From assembly GCA_024692685.1 (NCBI GenBank), contig JAILMJ010000041.1, forward strand, positions 53,513-117,512: a stretch of 64,000 nucleotides of DNA. Direction: 5' to 3'. Both the position numbers and the translations under genes were made by a program. A model generated the notes under the pieces. The model was not told where the DNA came from. It saw only the letters and a program-made list of their open reading frames with translations, and did no database searches. The stretch comes from Clostridia bacterium (GTDB taxonomy: Bacteria > Bacillota > Clostridia > Oscillospirales > Acutalibacteraceae). This document shows, piece by piece, positions 34,674 through 43,438 of the stretch (positions are counted from its first letter, which is position 1; the number at the start of each line of letters is the position of its first letter).

Positions 34674-36228
34674 AAATATCATCCGTTCCGTATTCGTTAT
34701 ACCAGTTATAATTTGCTTTTTTGTCGTCAATTAAATATTCAGACGGATAGCTGTTTTCAGTCCAGTCAAGAGGAGCGGGCACCTCTCTTTTTTCTGATGC
34801 GATACCGAATGCGGTTTTAAGGTCGGAATAAACTTCTCCTTCGGCGCAGGGAGGATAACAGGAAACAAACAGAGGAGTCCCGCTTTTTGCGAGCAAATCG
34901 AGCCACTGCTTGTTTAGATTCCAGTCAATTTTACCCGTGATACCCACGCAGTCTGCGTCAACCTGATAGAAAGAGTTATGCTGACAGAGCCTGAATGCCA
35001 GTGTATTTACTCCCATTTTTCTTGTGCGTGACCATTCTTTGCCGCTCGTATCGTCACCTGTTCTGAATATATGGGCAAGGCCGGCGGTAAGGTGACTGAA
35101 ACAGTTGCAGGCGAGAATCAGACAATCTCCCGCTTCAGTTAATATCTGATTATAGAAATCAATCACAATTTCCGCGGTTGTTTTCGTGCGGTCGTAAAAT
35201 CCTTCATTATAATCCGAAATATCAACCTTCATTGATTTGCCCCATATGCCGGTAAGGTCGTAACAGGAAAAATCGTGTTTTATCAGCAAATAACCCCAGT
35301 TTGTAAGCTTTTTTACCGTTTCGGATATGTGTTTTTTTACGTCCGGATGAGTGGGATCAAGGTATTTCTTATCACGACCTCTTCTTGCTTCGTGCGGAAG
35401 AGGAAGCTCCTTGTATTCATCGGAAAGAAAGCGAACCCATATTCCGGGCTTTACACCTTCGTTTTTCATTTTCTGCGCGAGTTCGCCCATATCCCCGAAT
35501 TTTTCATTCGGACACCAGGGAGGATTTGTTCCGTGTTTCTGCCATCCGTCATCTATGACCATATACGGTTTGCAGCTGCAGCCGCTGCAAAGTCCGGCTA
35601 TCAACCTTGTATCATCAAGGATCTCTCTTTCCGAGCTGTTGCCGTAAGCGTAATACCAGTTGTTTGAGCCGTAAACCGTCTCTTCCGTTTTAAGGCAAAA
35701 CGGAGACATCAGCGAGCAGAATTCTTTCAGAGCGTCAAAGGTGGAAATATTGTGGTAATCGCGGAATAAAACAGTGGCAGCCTTTATTTTTCTGCCGTTC
35801 AGAAGAACCGGCTGCCCACCGTTTTTGACGTTGAGATTAAGAGTAATGCCTTTGTTGTCAATCTGCCACGAGCAGAATGCCGCAGGTCTTACTTTTACAC
35901 CGAAGCAGGAGGTAAGCCGCCCTTCTGTTTCTCTGTTTTTGTCTGTTCCGTTTGTTACGGCAAAATACCAGGGCATAATTCTGTCGGGTTCGATGCCTTT
36001 GAATGTCAGGTCTCCGTAGCTTCTTTCCCAGGCATCACCCATAATTCTAAAATCACCCGACGGCGCCTCTCCGTGAGCGAAATTCCAGCGCAATACAACG
36101 AAAGATAGTTCTGCCGAAGAAGCGACTTCAATATCAAGGCCTGCATTATTGATATCAAAAAGTACATCGGTGGATTTTTCTGAACTTTCCGGTATTATTT
36201 TGATTCTGTCCGGTTTTCTGAGTTGCAT
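34666..36228 (-). CDS. GH36/GH27-like glycoside hydrolase (alpha-galactosidase type)
   Basis: A 520-residue protein with an N-terminal beta-sandwich (about 1-170) and a TIM barrel. VIDDGWQKHG and LIKHDFSCYDL (likely nucleophile Asp) are clan GH-D signatures; FRTGDDTS probably holds the acid/base. No signal peptide. It is shorter than typical GH36 (about 700) because the C-terminal sheet is missing or reduced. Likely cleaves an imported alpha-linked galactose-type sugar. It heads an operon with the kinase and GPH symporter. AAGGAG lies 9 nt before the start. No strong promoter was seen. Confidence 0.83.
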   Translation of the reverse strand: MQLRKPDRIKIIPESSEKSTDVLFDINNAGLDIEVASSAELSFVVLRWNFAHGEAPSGDFRIMGDAWERSYGDLTFKGIEPDRIMPWYFAVTNGTDKNRETEGRLTSCFGVKVRPAAFCSWQIDNKGITLNLNVKNGGQPVLLNGRKIKAATVLFRDYHNISTFDALKEFCSLMSPFCLKTEETVYGSNNWYYAYGNSSEREILDDTRLIAGLCSGCSCKPYMVIDDGWQKHGTNPPWCPNEKFGDMGELAQKMKNEGVKPGIWVRFLSDEYKELPLPHEARRGRDKKYLDPTHPDVKKHISETVKKLTNWGYLLIKHDFSCYDLTGIWGKSMKVDISDYNEGFYDRTKTTAEIVIDFYNQILTEAGDCLILACNCFSHLTAGLAHIFRTGDDTSGKEWSRTRKMGVNTLAFRLCQHNSFYQVDADCVGITGKIDWNLNKQWLDLLAKSGTPLFVSCYPPCAEGEVYSDLKTAFGIASEKREVPAPLDWTENSYPSEYLIDDKKANYNWYNEYGTDDIYE

Positions 36229-36307
36229 ACTTGACAGCTCCTTAAAATGTAATTATCCGATTGGGAAATTGACTTTATAAAATGAGGTAAAAATTATTCA
36301 AAAAATC

Positions 36308-36336
36308 TTGAATTGAGATTTGAATTATTATATAAT
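36308..36336 (+). promoter_or_regulatory. Promoter of the DUF1846 gene
   Basis: TTGAAT, 17 bp, TATAAT, 29 bp before the start. Confidence 0.65.
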
Positions 36337-36365
36337 CAATCCGATATATATTTGAGGTGGCTGAA

Positions 36366-37853
36366 ATGAAAAAAATCGGTTTTGACAACGACAAATATCT
36401 TACAATGCAGTCTGAAATGATATCAAAGAGAATCGGCGAATTCGGCGGCAAGCTTTATCTTGAATTCGGCGGTAAAATTTTTGATGATTTTCATGCATCA
36501 AGAGTATTGCCGGGCTTTGCTCCTGACAGTAAGCTTCAGATGCTGAAAAAACTTGCAGATGATGTTGAAGTCGTTATCGTTATAAATTCGAGCGACATTG
36601 AGAATAATAAAATCAGAAGTGACCTGGGCATCACATATGACAGCGACGTTCTCCGTCTTATCGATGCATACAGGGGAGCCGGTCTTTATGTCGGAAGCGT
36701 TGTCCTTGCCCAGTATGCCGGCCAGAATGTCGCAAGAGCTTTTAAGGAAAAACTTGAGGCGCTCGGAATAAAGGTGTTTATCCATTATCCCATTCAGGGT
36801 TATCCATATGATGTTACACATATCGTCAGTGATGAAGGCTTTGGCAAAAATGAATATATCGAAACCGAAAGACCGCTTGTTGTTGTCTCTGCTCCCGGAC
36901 CGGGAAGCGGAAAAATGGCAACCTGTCTCTCTCAACTATATCACGACAATAAAAGAGGCGTAAAAGCAGGCTACGCCAAATTTGAAACTTTTCCAATCTG
37001 GAATCTGCCTTTGAAGCATCCCGTTAATCTTGCCTATGAGGCAGCAACAGCAGACCTTAACGATGTTAATATGATTGACCCCTATCACCTTGAGGCTTAC
37101 GGCAAAACCACGGTCAATTATAACAGGGATGTTGAAGTATTCCCTGTATTAAATGCGATTTTTGAAAAGATTGAAGGCGTTTCTCCCTACAAATCTCCCA
37201 CTGATATGGGCGTCAATATGGCAGGGTACTGCATCAGCGACGATGAGGTGACAAGAGAGGCTTCCAAAGCCGAAATCATCCGCAGATATTTTGCAGCTAT
37301 GTGTGACACTAAACAGGGCAGAGGAAAGAAAAGCGCTGTCGATAAGATAGTCAGCCTTATGAATCAGGCCGGAATCTCTGTTGACGACAGGGCTGTTATA
37401 GGAGTAGCCGCAAAGAAAAGCGAAGAAACGGGAGGCCAGCCGGCAGTAGCTATCGAATTGCCGGACGGTCAGATTGTTACCGGTAAAACCTCTGAGCTTC
37501 TCGGTGCATCGTCTGCCGCTTTGCTCAATTCCGTCAAACATCTTGCAAATCTTCCCGATGATTTGCTTATGATTACTCCGTCTATCATTGAACCGATTCA
37601 GGAAGTCAAAACCAAAATTCTGAAGAATCACAATCCAAGACTTCATCTGGATGAAACTCTCATCGCTCTTTCTATGAGCGCTAATATGAATCCCGTGGCA
37701 AAGAAAGCGCTTGAAGCGGTTGGCAAATTGAGCGGGTCCGAGGCTCATTCAACGGTAATTCTTTCCCAAGTTGACCTTGATGTTTTCAGAAAGCTCGGTA
37801 TAAACATTACCTGTGAACCTGTTTATCAGACCAAGAAGCTTTACCATAAATAA
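36366..37853 (+). CDS. DUF1846 family protein
   Basis: ATG 36366 (MKKIGFDNDKYL), behind GAGGTGG, replaces the track GTG; 495 residues, full length for the family (COG4868). The N-terminal domain (FGGKLYLEFGGKIFDD) is followed near residue 180 by a phosphate-binding-like loop, SAPGPGSGKMATC, and a His-rich acidic core (MIDPYHLEAYGKTTVNYNRD). A structure of a streptococcal homolog exists, but no reaction is established. It is followed 20 bp later by a glycosidase-like gene, probably on the same transcript. Confidence 0.9.
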   Translation: MKKIGFDNDKYLTMQSEMISKRIGEFGGKLYLEFGGKIFDDFHASRVLPGFAPDSKLQMLKKLADDVEVVIVINSSDIENNKIRSDLGITYDSDVLRLIDAYRGAGLYVGSVVLAQYAGQNVARAFKEKLEALGIKVFIHYPIQGYPYDVTHIVSDEGFGKNEYIETERPLVVVSAPGPGSGKMATCLSQLYHDNKRGVKAGYAKFETFPIWNLPLKHPVNLAYEAATADLNDVNMIDPYHLEAYGKTTVNYNRDVEVFPVLNAIFEKIEGVSPYKSPTDMGVNMAGYCISDDEVTREASKAEIIRRYFAAMCDTKQGRGKKSAVDKIVSLMNQAGISVDDRAVIGVAAKKSEETGGQPAVAIELPDGQIVTGKTSELLGASSAALLNSVKHLANLPDDLLMITPSIIEPIQEVKTKILKNHNPRLHLDETLIALSMSANMNPVAKKALEAVGKLSGSEAHSTVILSQVDLDVFRKLGINITCEPVYQTKKLYHK

Positions 37854-37873
37854 TACTGAGGTTAATACCGCTT

Positions 37874-40063
37874 ATGAAATCATTCGATAAATTTTATATT
37901 TATTCCGGTGCTCCGCTGTCTGCCTTTGCAGCGGAGCTTATTTGTAATGAGCTGAACAGCAGATTAAATCAGGTAGCGGAGATTACGGCGGATAATTCAC
38001 AGGCAAATATTATTTTTATAACAAACAGTAATTTCGGCAGGGATGAATTTGAATTAGCTTTACAAGACAGAAAAATACTGTTCACTGCAAGCGGAATGAG
38101 GGGCTTTATTTTCTCTGTCGGTAAATTTCTGAGAAGTATTGTGAAAACAGGCAGTACGATTTCTGTTGACTGCATTTGCTCAGGACATTATATTCCCTCA
38201 AAGCGAATCAGAGGTCATCAGCTCGGCTACAGGACTACTCCTAATTCTTATGACGCCTGGGATTACGGACAATACAGAAGATATTATCTGGATCTTATGT
38301 ATTTCGGCGTCAATACTGTCGAGCATATACCATATCAGAACGGGCGTTCAAAAAGGAACAGACTTATGAAATATGATGAAGAGGAATTCCTCATCAAAGC
38401 TGTTGATATGGCGGACGGCTTCGATCTCGATGTCTCTCTGTGGTATCCAAATTACGACGGCGAAACTCCTGACGAAGCGGTAAAAACGAGAGGACAGCTT
38501 TTTTCAAAGCTGAAACGTCTTGATCAGTGTATGATACCCGGCGGAGACCCGGGTAATTTGCCTGCCGATGAGTTTGTCAGACGCTGCATTGCAATTTCCC
38601 GGGAGATGAAGAAATACCATCCCGATGCCCTTATGTTCCCGTCAGCCCAATCTCCCCATGTTAAAGGGTGGGGTGAAGTGTTTGCCGAAGAAATGAATAA
38701 GGAACCCACGGAAATTGACGGAATAGTTTACGGTCCGAATCATGCTTTTCCTCTTGAGGAACTTTGCAGCAGACTTCCCGAAAGATATCCAGTAAGATTT
38801 TATCCGGATATAACTCATAATGTCAGATGTGAGTATCCTGTTCATTTTGATAAGGACGACTGGCATTTTGCCTTAGCAACCGGCCTGAGCCGTGAATGTA
38901 CAAATCCAAGGCCCCGCGAATATGAAAAACTGTATCGCCTGACAAAAGACTTTGTCATCGGCTCGGTCAGTTATTCTGAGGGCGTAACCGATGATGTAAA
39001 TAAAGCAGTCTGGTCATCTCTTGATTATGATGAAAAATACAGCGCAGATGCCGCTGTACTTGATTATTCAAGGCTTTTCTTTTTCGGTGCCGATGTCCAA
39101 AGAATTAAAGATCTGATTTTTGCCCTTGAAAGCAACTGGGTCGGCGACCCTGCGCTCAATGACGGAATCGATAAAACTTATAACGGTTTCTGTGAGCTGT
39201 CGGAAAACTATCCTATTTTGAATAATAACTGGCGTTTTCTTCAGCTCTATTTCAGATCCATGTGTGATAAACTGGTCCGTGAAAGACGTATATTTGAGCT
39301 GAATCTGATTTCTTCAGCCCGCATCTCTCTGGAAAGCGGTGATTTCAGATATGCTGTTGAAATCCTTAAAACCGATTTTACAGATGAATACAAAAAATTA
39401 AGGCAAAGTATAAACAGCATTGCATCAAAATTGTTTGACCTTATAGGCCTTCAGACCGATGTTGATAATTACTGCGCAGACAATTGGGAAAGGGGAGCGG
39501 TACTTGAAACAATCGATCTTCCCGTAACCGACAGAAATTATCTTTTGAGTAAGGAGTCATCCTGTGAGAACGCCGCTCAGTTTCTTTCTTATTTTGACAG
39601 AAACAAGGTTTCCGAAAATGAATATCATTACTCTGTTGCTTATGACGGAATTCCTCCGGGACAGAGCGGTGAGGTTTATCTGAACTTTCAGGGAGACAGA
39701 CCGGATGTCAACAGGGGTGATTTGCCTACAGCCCTGTTCAATGTTTATGATAACTATTCTTTTAAGAAAACAATTAAGGACCTTAGTGATACCTGCGATT
39801 ATTTATTGAGAGTAATATATTTTGACAAAAAAGACCCTGAGGTAACCGCTCTTACCGTTAAAGCAAACGGTGAAACGGTTTACGTCGGCGGACAGTTCGG
39901 GCAGGGAAATCCCGGATTTGACAGCCGGTTCTGTAAAAAAGGATTTACCTGTGCCGAATACAGAATCAAAACGGGAATTATAAAGAATGGCGAACTGAAT
40001 CTTGAAATATGCGAAGATAAAAACGGAGTTATGCTCAGCGAGTTCTTCCTTTTGAAGATTTGA
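37874..40063 (+). CDS. Large glycosidase-like protein of uncertain family
   Basis: A 729-residue cytoplasmic protein with no signal peptide. The first 110 residues form an alpha/beta unit ending RGFIFSVGKFLRSI, like the N-terminal domain that precedes the barrel in GH20, GH67 and GH84 enzymes. A barrel-like region opens at about 115 (RIRGHQLGYRTTPNSYDAWD) and includes MIPGGDPGNLPADEFV and YPDITHNVRCEYPV. A helical stretch and a C-terminal beta-sandwich follow (VKANGETVYVGGQFGQGNPG). I recognise the architecture as alpha-glucuronidase-like but cannot name a family or catalytic residues. It ends 5 bp from the convergent sialidase-fold gene. Confidence 0.65.
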   Translation: MKSFDKFYIYSGAPLSAFAAELICNELNSRLNQVAEITADNSQANIIFITNSNFGRDEFELALQDRKILFTASGMRGFIFSVGKFLRSIVKTGSTISVDCICSGHYIPSKRIRGHQLGYRTTPNSYDAWDYGQYRRYYLDLMYFGVNTVEHIPYQNGRSKRNRLMKYDEEEFLIKAVDMADGFDLDVSLWYPNYDGETPDEAVKTRGQLFSKLKRLDQCMIPGGDPGNLPADEFVRRCIAISREMKKYHPDALMFPSAQSPHVKGWGEVFAEEMNKEPTEIDGIVYGPNHAFPLEELCSRLPERYPVRFYPDITHNVRCEYPVHFDKDDWHFALATGLSRECTNPRPREYEKLYRLTKDFVIGSVSYSEGVTDDVNKAVWSSLDYDEKYSADAAVLDYSRLFFFGADVQRIKDLIFALESNWVGDPALNDGIDKTYNGFCELSENYPILNNNWRFLQLYFRSMCDKLVRERRIFELNLISSARISLESGDFRYAVEILKTDFTDEYKKLRQSINSIASKLFDLIGLQTDVDNYCADNWERGAVLETIDLPVTDRNYLLSKESSCENAAQFLSYFDRNKVSENEYHYSVAYDGIPPGQSGEVYLNFQGDRPDVNRGDLPTALFNVYDNYSFKKTIKDLSDTCDYLLRVIYFDKKDPEVTALTVKANGETVYVGGQFGQGNPGFDSRFCKKGFTCAEYRIKTGIIKNGELNLEICEDKNGVMLSEFFLLKI

Positions 40064-40068
40064 TTTCC

Positions 40069-41058
40069 TTATAACTGAACCGATACATAGGCGATTTTCT
40101 TTCGTTCCCAGGTATAGCTTATGTGCAGTTTACCATCTGAATATACTATTGCCGGATATGAGAATTCACTGTCCGGCTTTTCTTTTTCCAATTCGCAAAC
40201 GGTTTCAAATGATTTCCCGTTATCAACGGATACTCCAAGTGTCAGCGGAGAACGCTCGCCCCAGTTTTTGCTTACGGGATTTGAAACCAGAAACAGCCTT
40301 CCGTCCGGAGTTCTCTCAACATCTATTCCGCTGTTGTTATTCGGCATATCGGTGGCGTAAGCGGTGCACCAGGTTACTCCGTAATCCGGGCTGTCGCTTC
40401 TGTATATTTTTCCTGCCGATGTTCTCGTGAACATCGAAACCTGACCCTTTTCGCTTTCCCATAAAGTAGGCTGAATCATCGGAATTCTGTTTTTGCAATG
40501 TCCGTTTGCCCTGTTAAACAGCGGTAAGCAGTGCTTTGTGGCGATGATATCACTCTTTTTCCAGGTGTAGCCGTCATCATCGGATATATCCACAAAGCAG
40601 TTCCAGCCGGTGTGCTCAAACGAGGCGGGAGCAAGTATCCTCGAGTTTGAAAGTCTTATGCATTTGTTTTTGACCGGGCCCCGGCCTCCGCTGTTGTCGC
40701 CCGGAACAAGCTCCGACGGAGAGGAAAATGATTTGCCGTTATCCGATGAAATGCATCTGTAGGTTTTCCATTCCGCTATTTTTTTGCCGACTTTAAAAAA
40801 CAACGAAATTTTGCCGTCAATGTGTTCAAACAATACCGGATTCCAGTGAGGCAGAGAGGAGTCCGCCGTAATTCTTACGGGCTCTCCGAATACACCGTTT
40901 TCCCTGACGGAATACCAGATGTCCACATCGTCTTTTCCTTCTTTTGTGCCTCCAAACCAGGCACAAATAACGTTTCCGTTTTGCAAAGGCAAAACAGTGG
41001 AGGCGTGACAGTTGGCTGTCGGCATATTTTCACATACAAATTCTTTTTCAATATTCAT
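40069..41058 (-). CDS. Sialidase-fold (BNR/Asp-box) protein
   Basis: ATG 41058 (MNIEKEFVCENMPTANCHAS) is chosen because the upstream track start lies inside the neighbouring gene; no good ribosome site is visible, so translation is probably coupled. The 329-residue protein is a six-bladed propeller with Asp-boxes: SSDNGKSF, SDDDGYTW, SPDYGVTW and SVDNGKSF. An early CHASTVLPLQNGNVICAWFGG is typical of bacterial exo-alpha-sialidase-annotated proteins. I cannot verify the Arg triad, so the activity may be another glycosidase or lyase. No signal peptide. Third gene of the GH92 operon. Confidence 0.8.
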   Translation of the reverse strand: MNIEKEFVCENMPTANCHASTVLPLQNGNVICAWFGGTKEGKDDVDIWYSVRENGVFGEPVRITADSSLPHWNPVLFEHIDGKISLFFKVGKKIAEWKTYRCISSDNGKSFSSPSELVPGDNSGGRGPVKNKCIRLSNSRILAPASFEHTGWNCFVDISDDDGYTWKKSDIIATKHCLPLFNRANGHCKNRIPMIQPTLWESEKGQVSMFTRTSAGKIYRSDSPDYGVTWCTAYATDMPNNNSGIDVERTPDGRLFLVSNPVSKNWGERSPLTLGVSVDNGKSFETVCELEKEKPDSEFSYPAIVYSDGKLHISYTWERKKIAYVSVQL

Positions 41059-41059
41059 T

Positions 41060-41278
41060 TCAAAGTTTAAACTCTCCCGGGTCAATGTCATCAATAAGTT
41101 TTGCCTCAGGCGGTTTTCTTTTAAGTACGTCATATTTATATGAACTGCAACTGCTGTCTTTATTGACTATACCTTTTTTGCGGCATAATACATTCTCTCC
41201 GTCGGGGGATATTCTTCCGTTTAAACAGTATCCGCATTTCGGCGGATATTTTTTTGAGTCGATAACTTTCTTTTTCAT
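41060..41278 (-). CDS. Small Cys-rich (zinc-ribbon-like) protein
   Basis: A 72-residue protein with YPPKCGYCLNG, LCRKKGIV and SSCSSYKYDVLKRKPP. The arrangement C-x2-C ... C ... C suggests one metal site. It starts by ATGA overlap with the GH92 stop and ends 2 bp before the sialidase-fold start, so it is clearly a translated operon member and not a shadow. I have seen similar short proteins (SxYKYDPLKR endings) in Clostridia without an assigned function. Basic C-terminal half could bind nucleic acid, but this is speculation. Confidence 0.75.
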   Translation of the reverse strand: MKKKVIDSKKYPPKCGYCLNGRISPDGENVLCRKKGIVNKDSSCSSYKYDVLKRKPPEAKLIDDIDPGEFKL

Positions 41279-43320
41279 ATCAGTTCACCGTAAGGGATTG
41301 TGTTTCCGCTGAATTTATCTGCATCAATTGTTTTTCCGCAAATCACAGCCTCGTCAACCTGCTTTATGCCTTTAACGAATTCCGCTTTTCCCGGGCAAAA
41401 CGGATAGAATCCGAGCAAACCGAATATATACCAGATTGCCATAGTGCCGTTATCTTCATCTCCGGGAAAGCCGTCATCTTCATTGCTGAAAGCAAATTCG
41501 CACAGCTCTTTTACTCTTTTTGCGGTTTTATCTGTATAACCGAGAGCGGAATATATATACGGGATATGGAAACTCGGTTGATTTGAAATTGCGCACTGGC
41601 CGAAGTCAACAGCCGCCATCTCTGTTATTTCGTGAATTTCACAGTTGTAACCGACAATTTCGTAATCGGGCTTTGTCCGGAAAAGCTCGTCTATTTTCTC
41701 GGCAAGTTTTTCTTTTCCGCCGTAAAGCTCAGCAAGGCCTTCAATATCGTGGGGAACAGCAAAGGAATTTTGCCAGGCGCTGCCTTCGGTGTAATCTCTG
41801 CCCCAGCCGGTTGGTGAGAAACCGGGACGGAAGTTCCCTTTTGAGTCCCTTGCTCTCATAAAACCTGTTTCTTTGTCGAATATATTTTTATAGTTGAGTG
41901 AACGTTTCAGATATTCTTTTTTTATATCCTCTTTTCCGAGCATGCCCGCAATCACCGATATGCACCAGTCTCCGTATGCCGCGTCAAGAGTAAGGTTGAC
42001 GCTCTCGTTTTGTTCATCGTAAGGCACATAGCCCAATCTGCAATACGATTCTGCTCCGTTTCTTCCGAAGTAGTCATAAGGCGCATCTGTAACTGAGTGC
42101 TTTATCATACCTTCAAGTGCGGTTTCAAGGTCTTCTTTATCAATAAATCCTTTTACAGCTCCGTCACAGATAACTGCGTCTATAAGTGTGCTGGGCATAC
42201 ATCCGCGTTCTCCTATTGAGAGCCATCTCGGCAGCCAGCCGCTGTCCTTGTATTCGTTTATGAAAGACCTGAGCATCAGTTTCAGTTCTTCTTTTGCAAC
42301 CAGAGAGAAAAACGGATAAACCGTTCTGTATGTATCCCAGAACCCGTTGTCTGTAAAACGTATGCCTTCTCTTATTATTCCGTCGTGCGGGCAATAATGG
42401 ATTTCAACATTGTTCCCGTTTATTTCAGAGCACCGGTGCGGATACAGGAAGGCTCTGTACATACAGGAGTAAAAGGTTTTTAATTTCTTTTCGTCCGTAG
42501 TCTTTATCCTGACACGTGAAAGATATTCCTCCCATATCTCTTCAGACTCCGAGCAAAGAGAATCAAAATCCTTGCTCTTAATTTCGTGTTCAAGATTCAG
42601 CTTTGCCTGTTCAAATGAAATATAAGAAGAAGCAACCTTAACTTGAGTTTCCTTGTTCCTCAACTTGATGTGAATAGAAGAATTTTCACCGTCAACGCAG
42701 GCGGCACGGTCAATCCTTTCGTTTATGCCGACAGAAATACCGCCGGTATCAACGCTGTTGTCGGGGAATCTGATAATCAGGTATTCTTTAAAATTTTTGC
42801 CTTCGGACTCTTCGTGATTGTCTGTGACGGCGTATAGAGTGTTCTCGTATTCGTTATATGAAAATGCACAGTTATCCTTTACGGAGTGAACGCAAAAATA
42901 ATTGTCACCTTCATCCTTGAATGTAACCCTGAATATTGCGCATCTTTCGGAGGTCGTTACCTCAAAAACCGATTTTGTTCTGAGCAGGTTATATCTCAAA
43001 TAAAACGGTTTCATAACAGTATTTTCCGGCCTGAATCCGGACCATCTTTCCTCACCGCTTAAACCGAGTTTCCCGTTTTGCGGTATAAAACAAAAAGCGC
43101 CGTAATCTCCTATCCAGGGAGACGGCTGATGCGTGAGCCTGAACCCTTCAAGAGATCTGTCTTCGGGGTGATAATACCATCTGATGTTTCCGTCACTTGT
43201 TTGCGGAGCAAAGGCAATCATTCCGAACGGGCGCTGAATAAGCGGCAAAGTGTTGCCGTTACTGTATCTGTGGCGCGAGGCAGAGCCTTGCTTTATGTTA
43301 ACATAATCACAATACTTCAT
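41275..43320 (-). CDS. GH92 alpha-mannosidase family protein
   Basis: ATG 43320 (MKYCDYVNIKQGS) has GGAGG 10 nt upstream and gives 681 residues; the track start at 43329 lies on the ribosome site. An N-terminal beta-sandwich is followed by an (alpha/alpha)6 domain with DNGFWDTYRTVYPFF, GWLPRWLSIGERGCMPSTL, YTEGSAWQNSF and the GH92 hallmark PGDEDNGTMAIWYIFGLLGF. GH92 enzymes are Ca2+-dependent exo-alpha-mannosidases acting on N-glycan or fungal mannan linkages and are mostly secreted; this one lacks a signal peptide. First gene of a three-gene operon. Confidence 0.93.
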   Translation of the reverse strand: MKYCDYVNIKQGSASRHRYSNGNTLPLIQRPFGMIAFAPQTSDGNIRWYYHPEDRSLEGFRLTHQPSPWIGDYGAFCFIPQNGKLGLSGEERWSGFRPENTVMKPFYLRYNLLRTKSVFEVTTSERCAIFRVTFKDEGDNYFCVHSVKDNCAFSYNEYENTLYAVTDNHEESEGKNFKEYLIIRFPDNSVDTGGISVGINERIDRAACVDGENSSIHIKLRNKETQVKVASSYISFEQAKLNLEHEIKSKDFDSLCSESEEIWEEYLSRVRIKTTDEKKLKTFYSCMYRAFLYPHRCSEINGNNVEIHYCPHDGIIREGIRFTDNGFWDTYRTVYPFFSLVAKEELKLMLRSFINEYKDSGWLPRWLSIGERGCMPSTLIDAVICDGAVKGFIDKEDLETALEGMIKHSVTDAPYDYFGRNGAESYCRLGYVPYDEQNESVNLTLDAAYGDWCISVIAGMLGKEDIKKEYLKRSLNYKNIFDKETGFMRARDSKGNFRPGFSPTGWGRDYTEGSAWQNSFAVPHDIEGLAELYGGKEKLAEKIDELFRTKPDYEIVGYNCEIHEITEMAAVDFGQCAISNQPSFHIPYIYSALGYTDKTAKRVKELCEFAFSNEDDGFPGDEDNGTMAIWYIFGLLGFYPFCPGKAEFVKGIKQVDEAVICGKTIDADKFSGNTIPYGELI

Positions 43321-43340
43321 AGCTATCATCCTCCGGTTTC

Positions 43341-43369
43341 ATATTAAATTAAAATAAAAAGGATGTCAA
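43341..43369 (-). promoter_or_regulatory. Promoter of the GH92 operon
   Basis: Minus strand TTGACA, 17 bp, TAATAT, directly upstream of the GH92 ribosome site. It lies back to back with the GH29 promoter. Confidence 0.7.
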
Positions 43370-43376
43370 GATTTAG

Positions 43377-43405
43377 TTGCACACGTAAAGGAAAAATGAT
43401 ATTAT
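43377..43405 (+). promoter_or_regulatory. Promoter of the GH29 gene
   Basis: TTGCAC, 17 bp, TATTAT. The -35 boxes of the two divergent genes are only 7 bp apart, so one regulator could control both. Confidence 0.6.
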
Positions 43406-43438
43406 ATAAAAGATATAAAACTACTATGAGGCGATACT

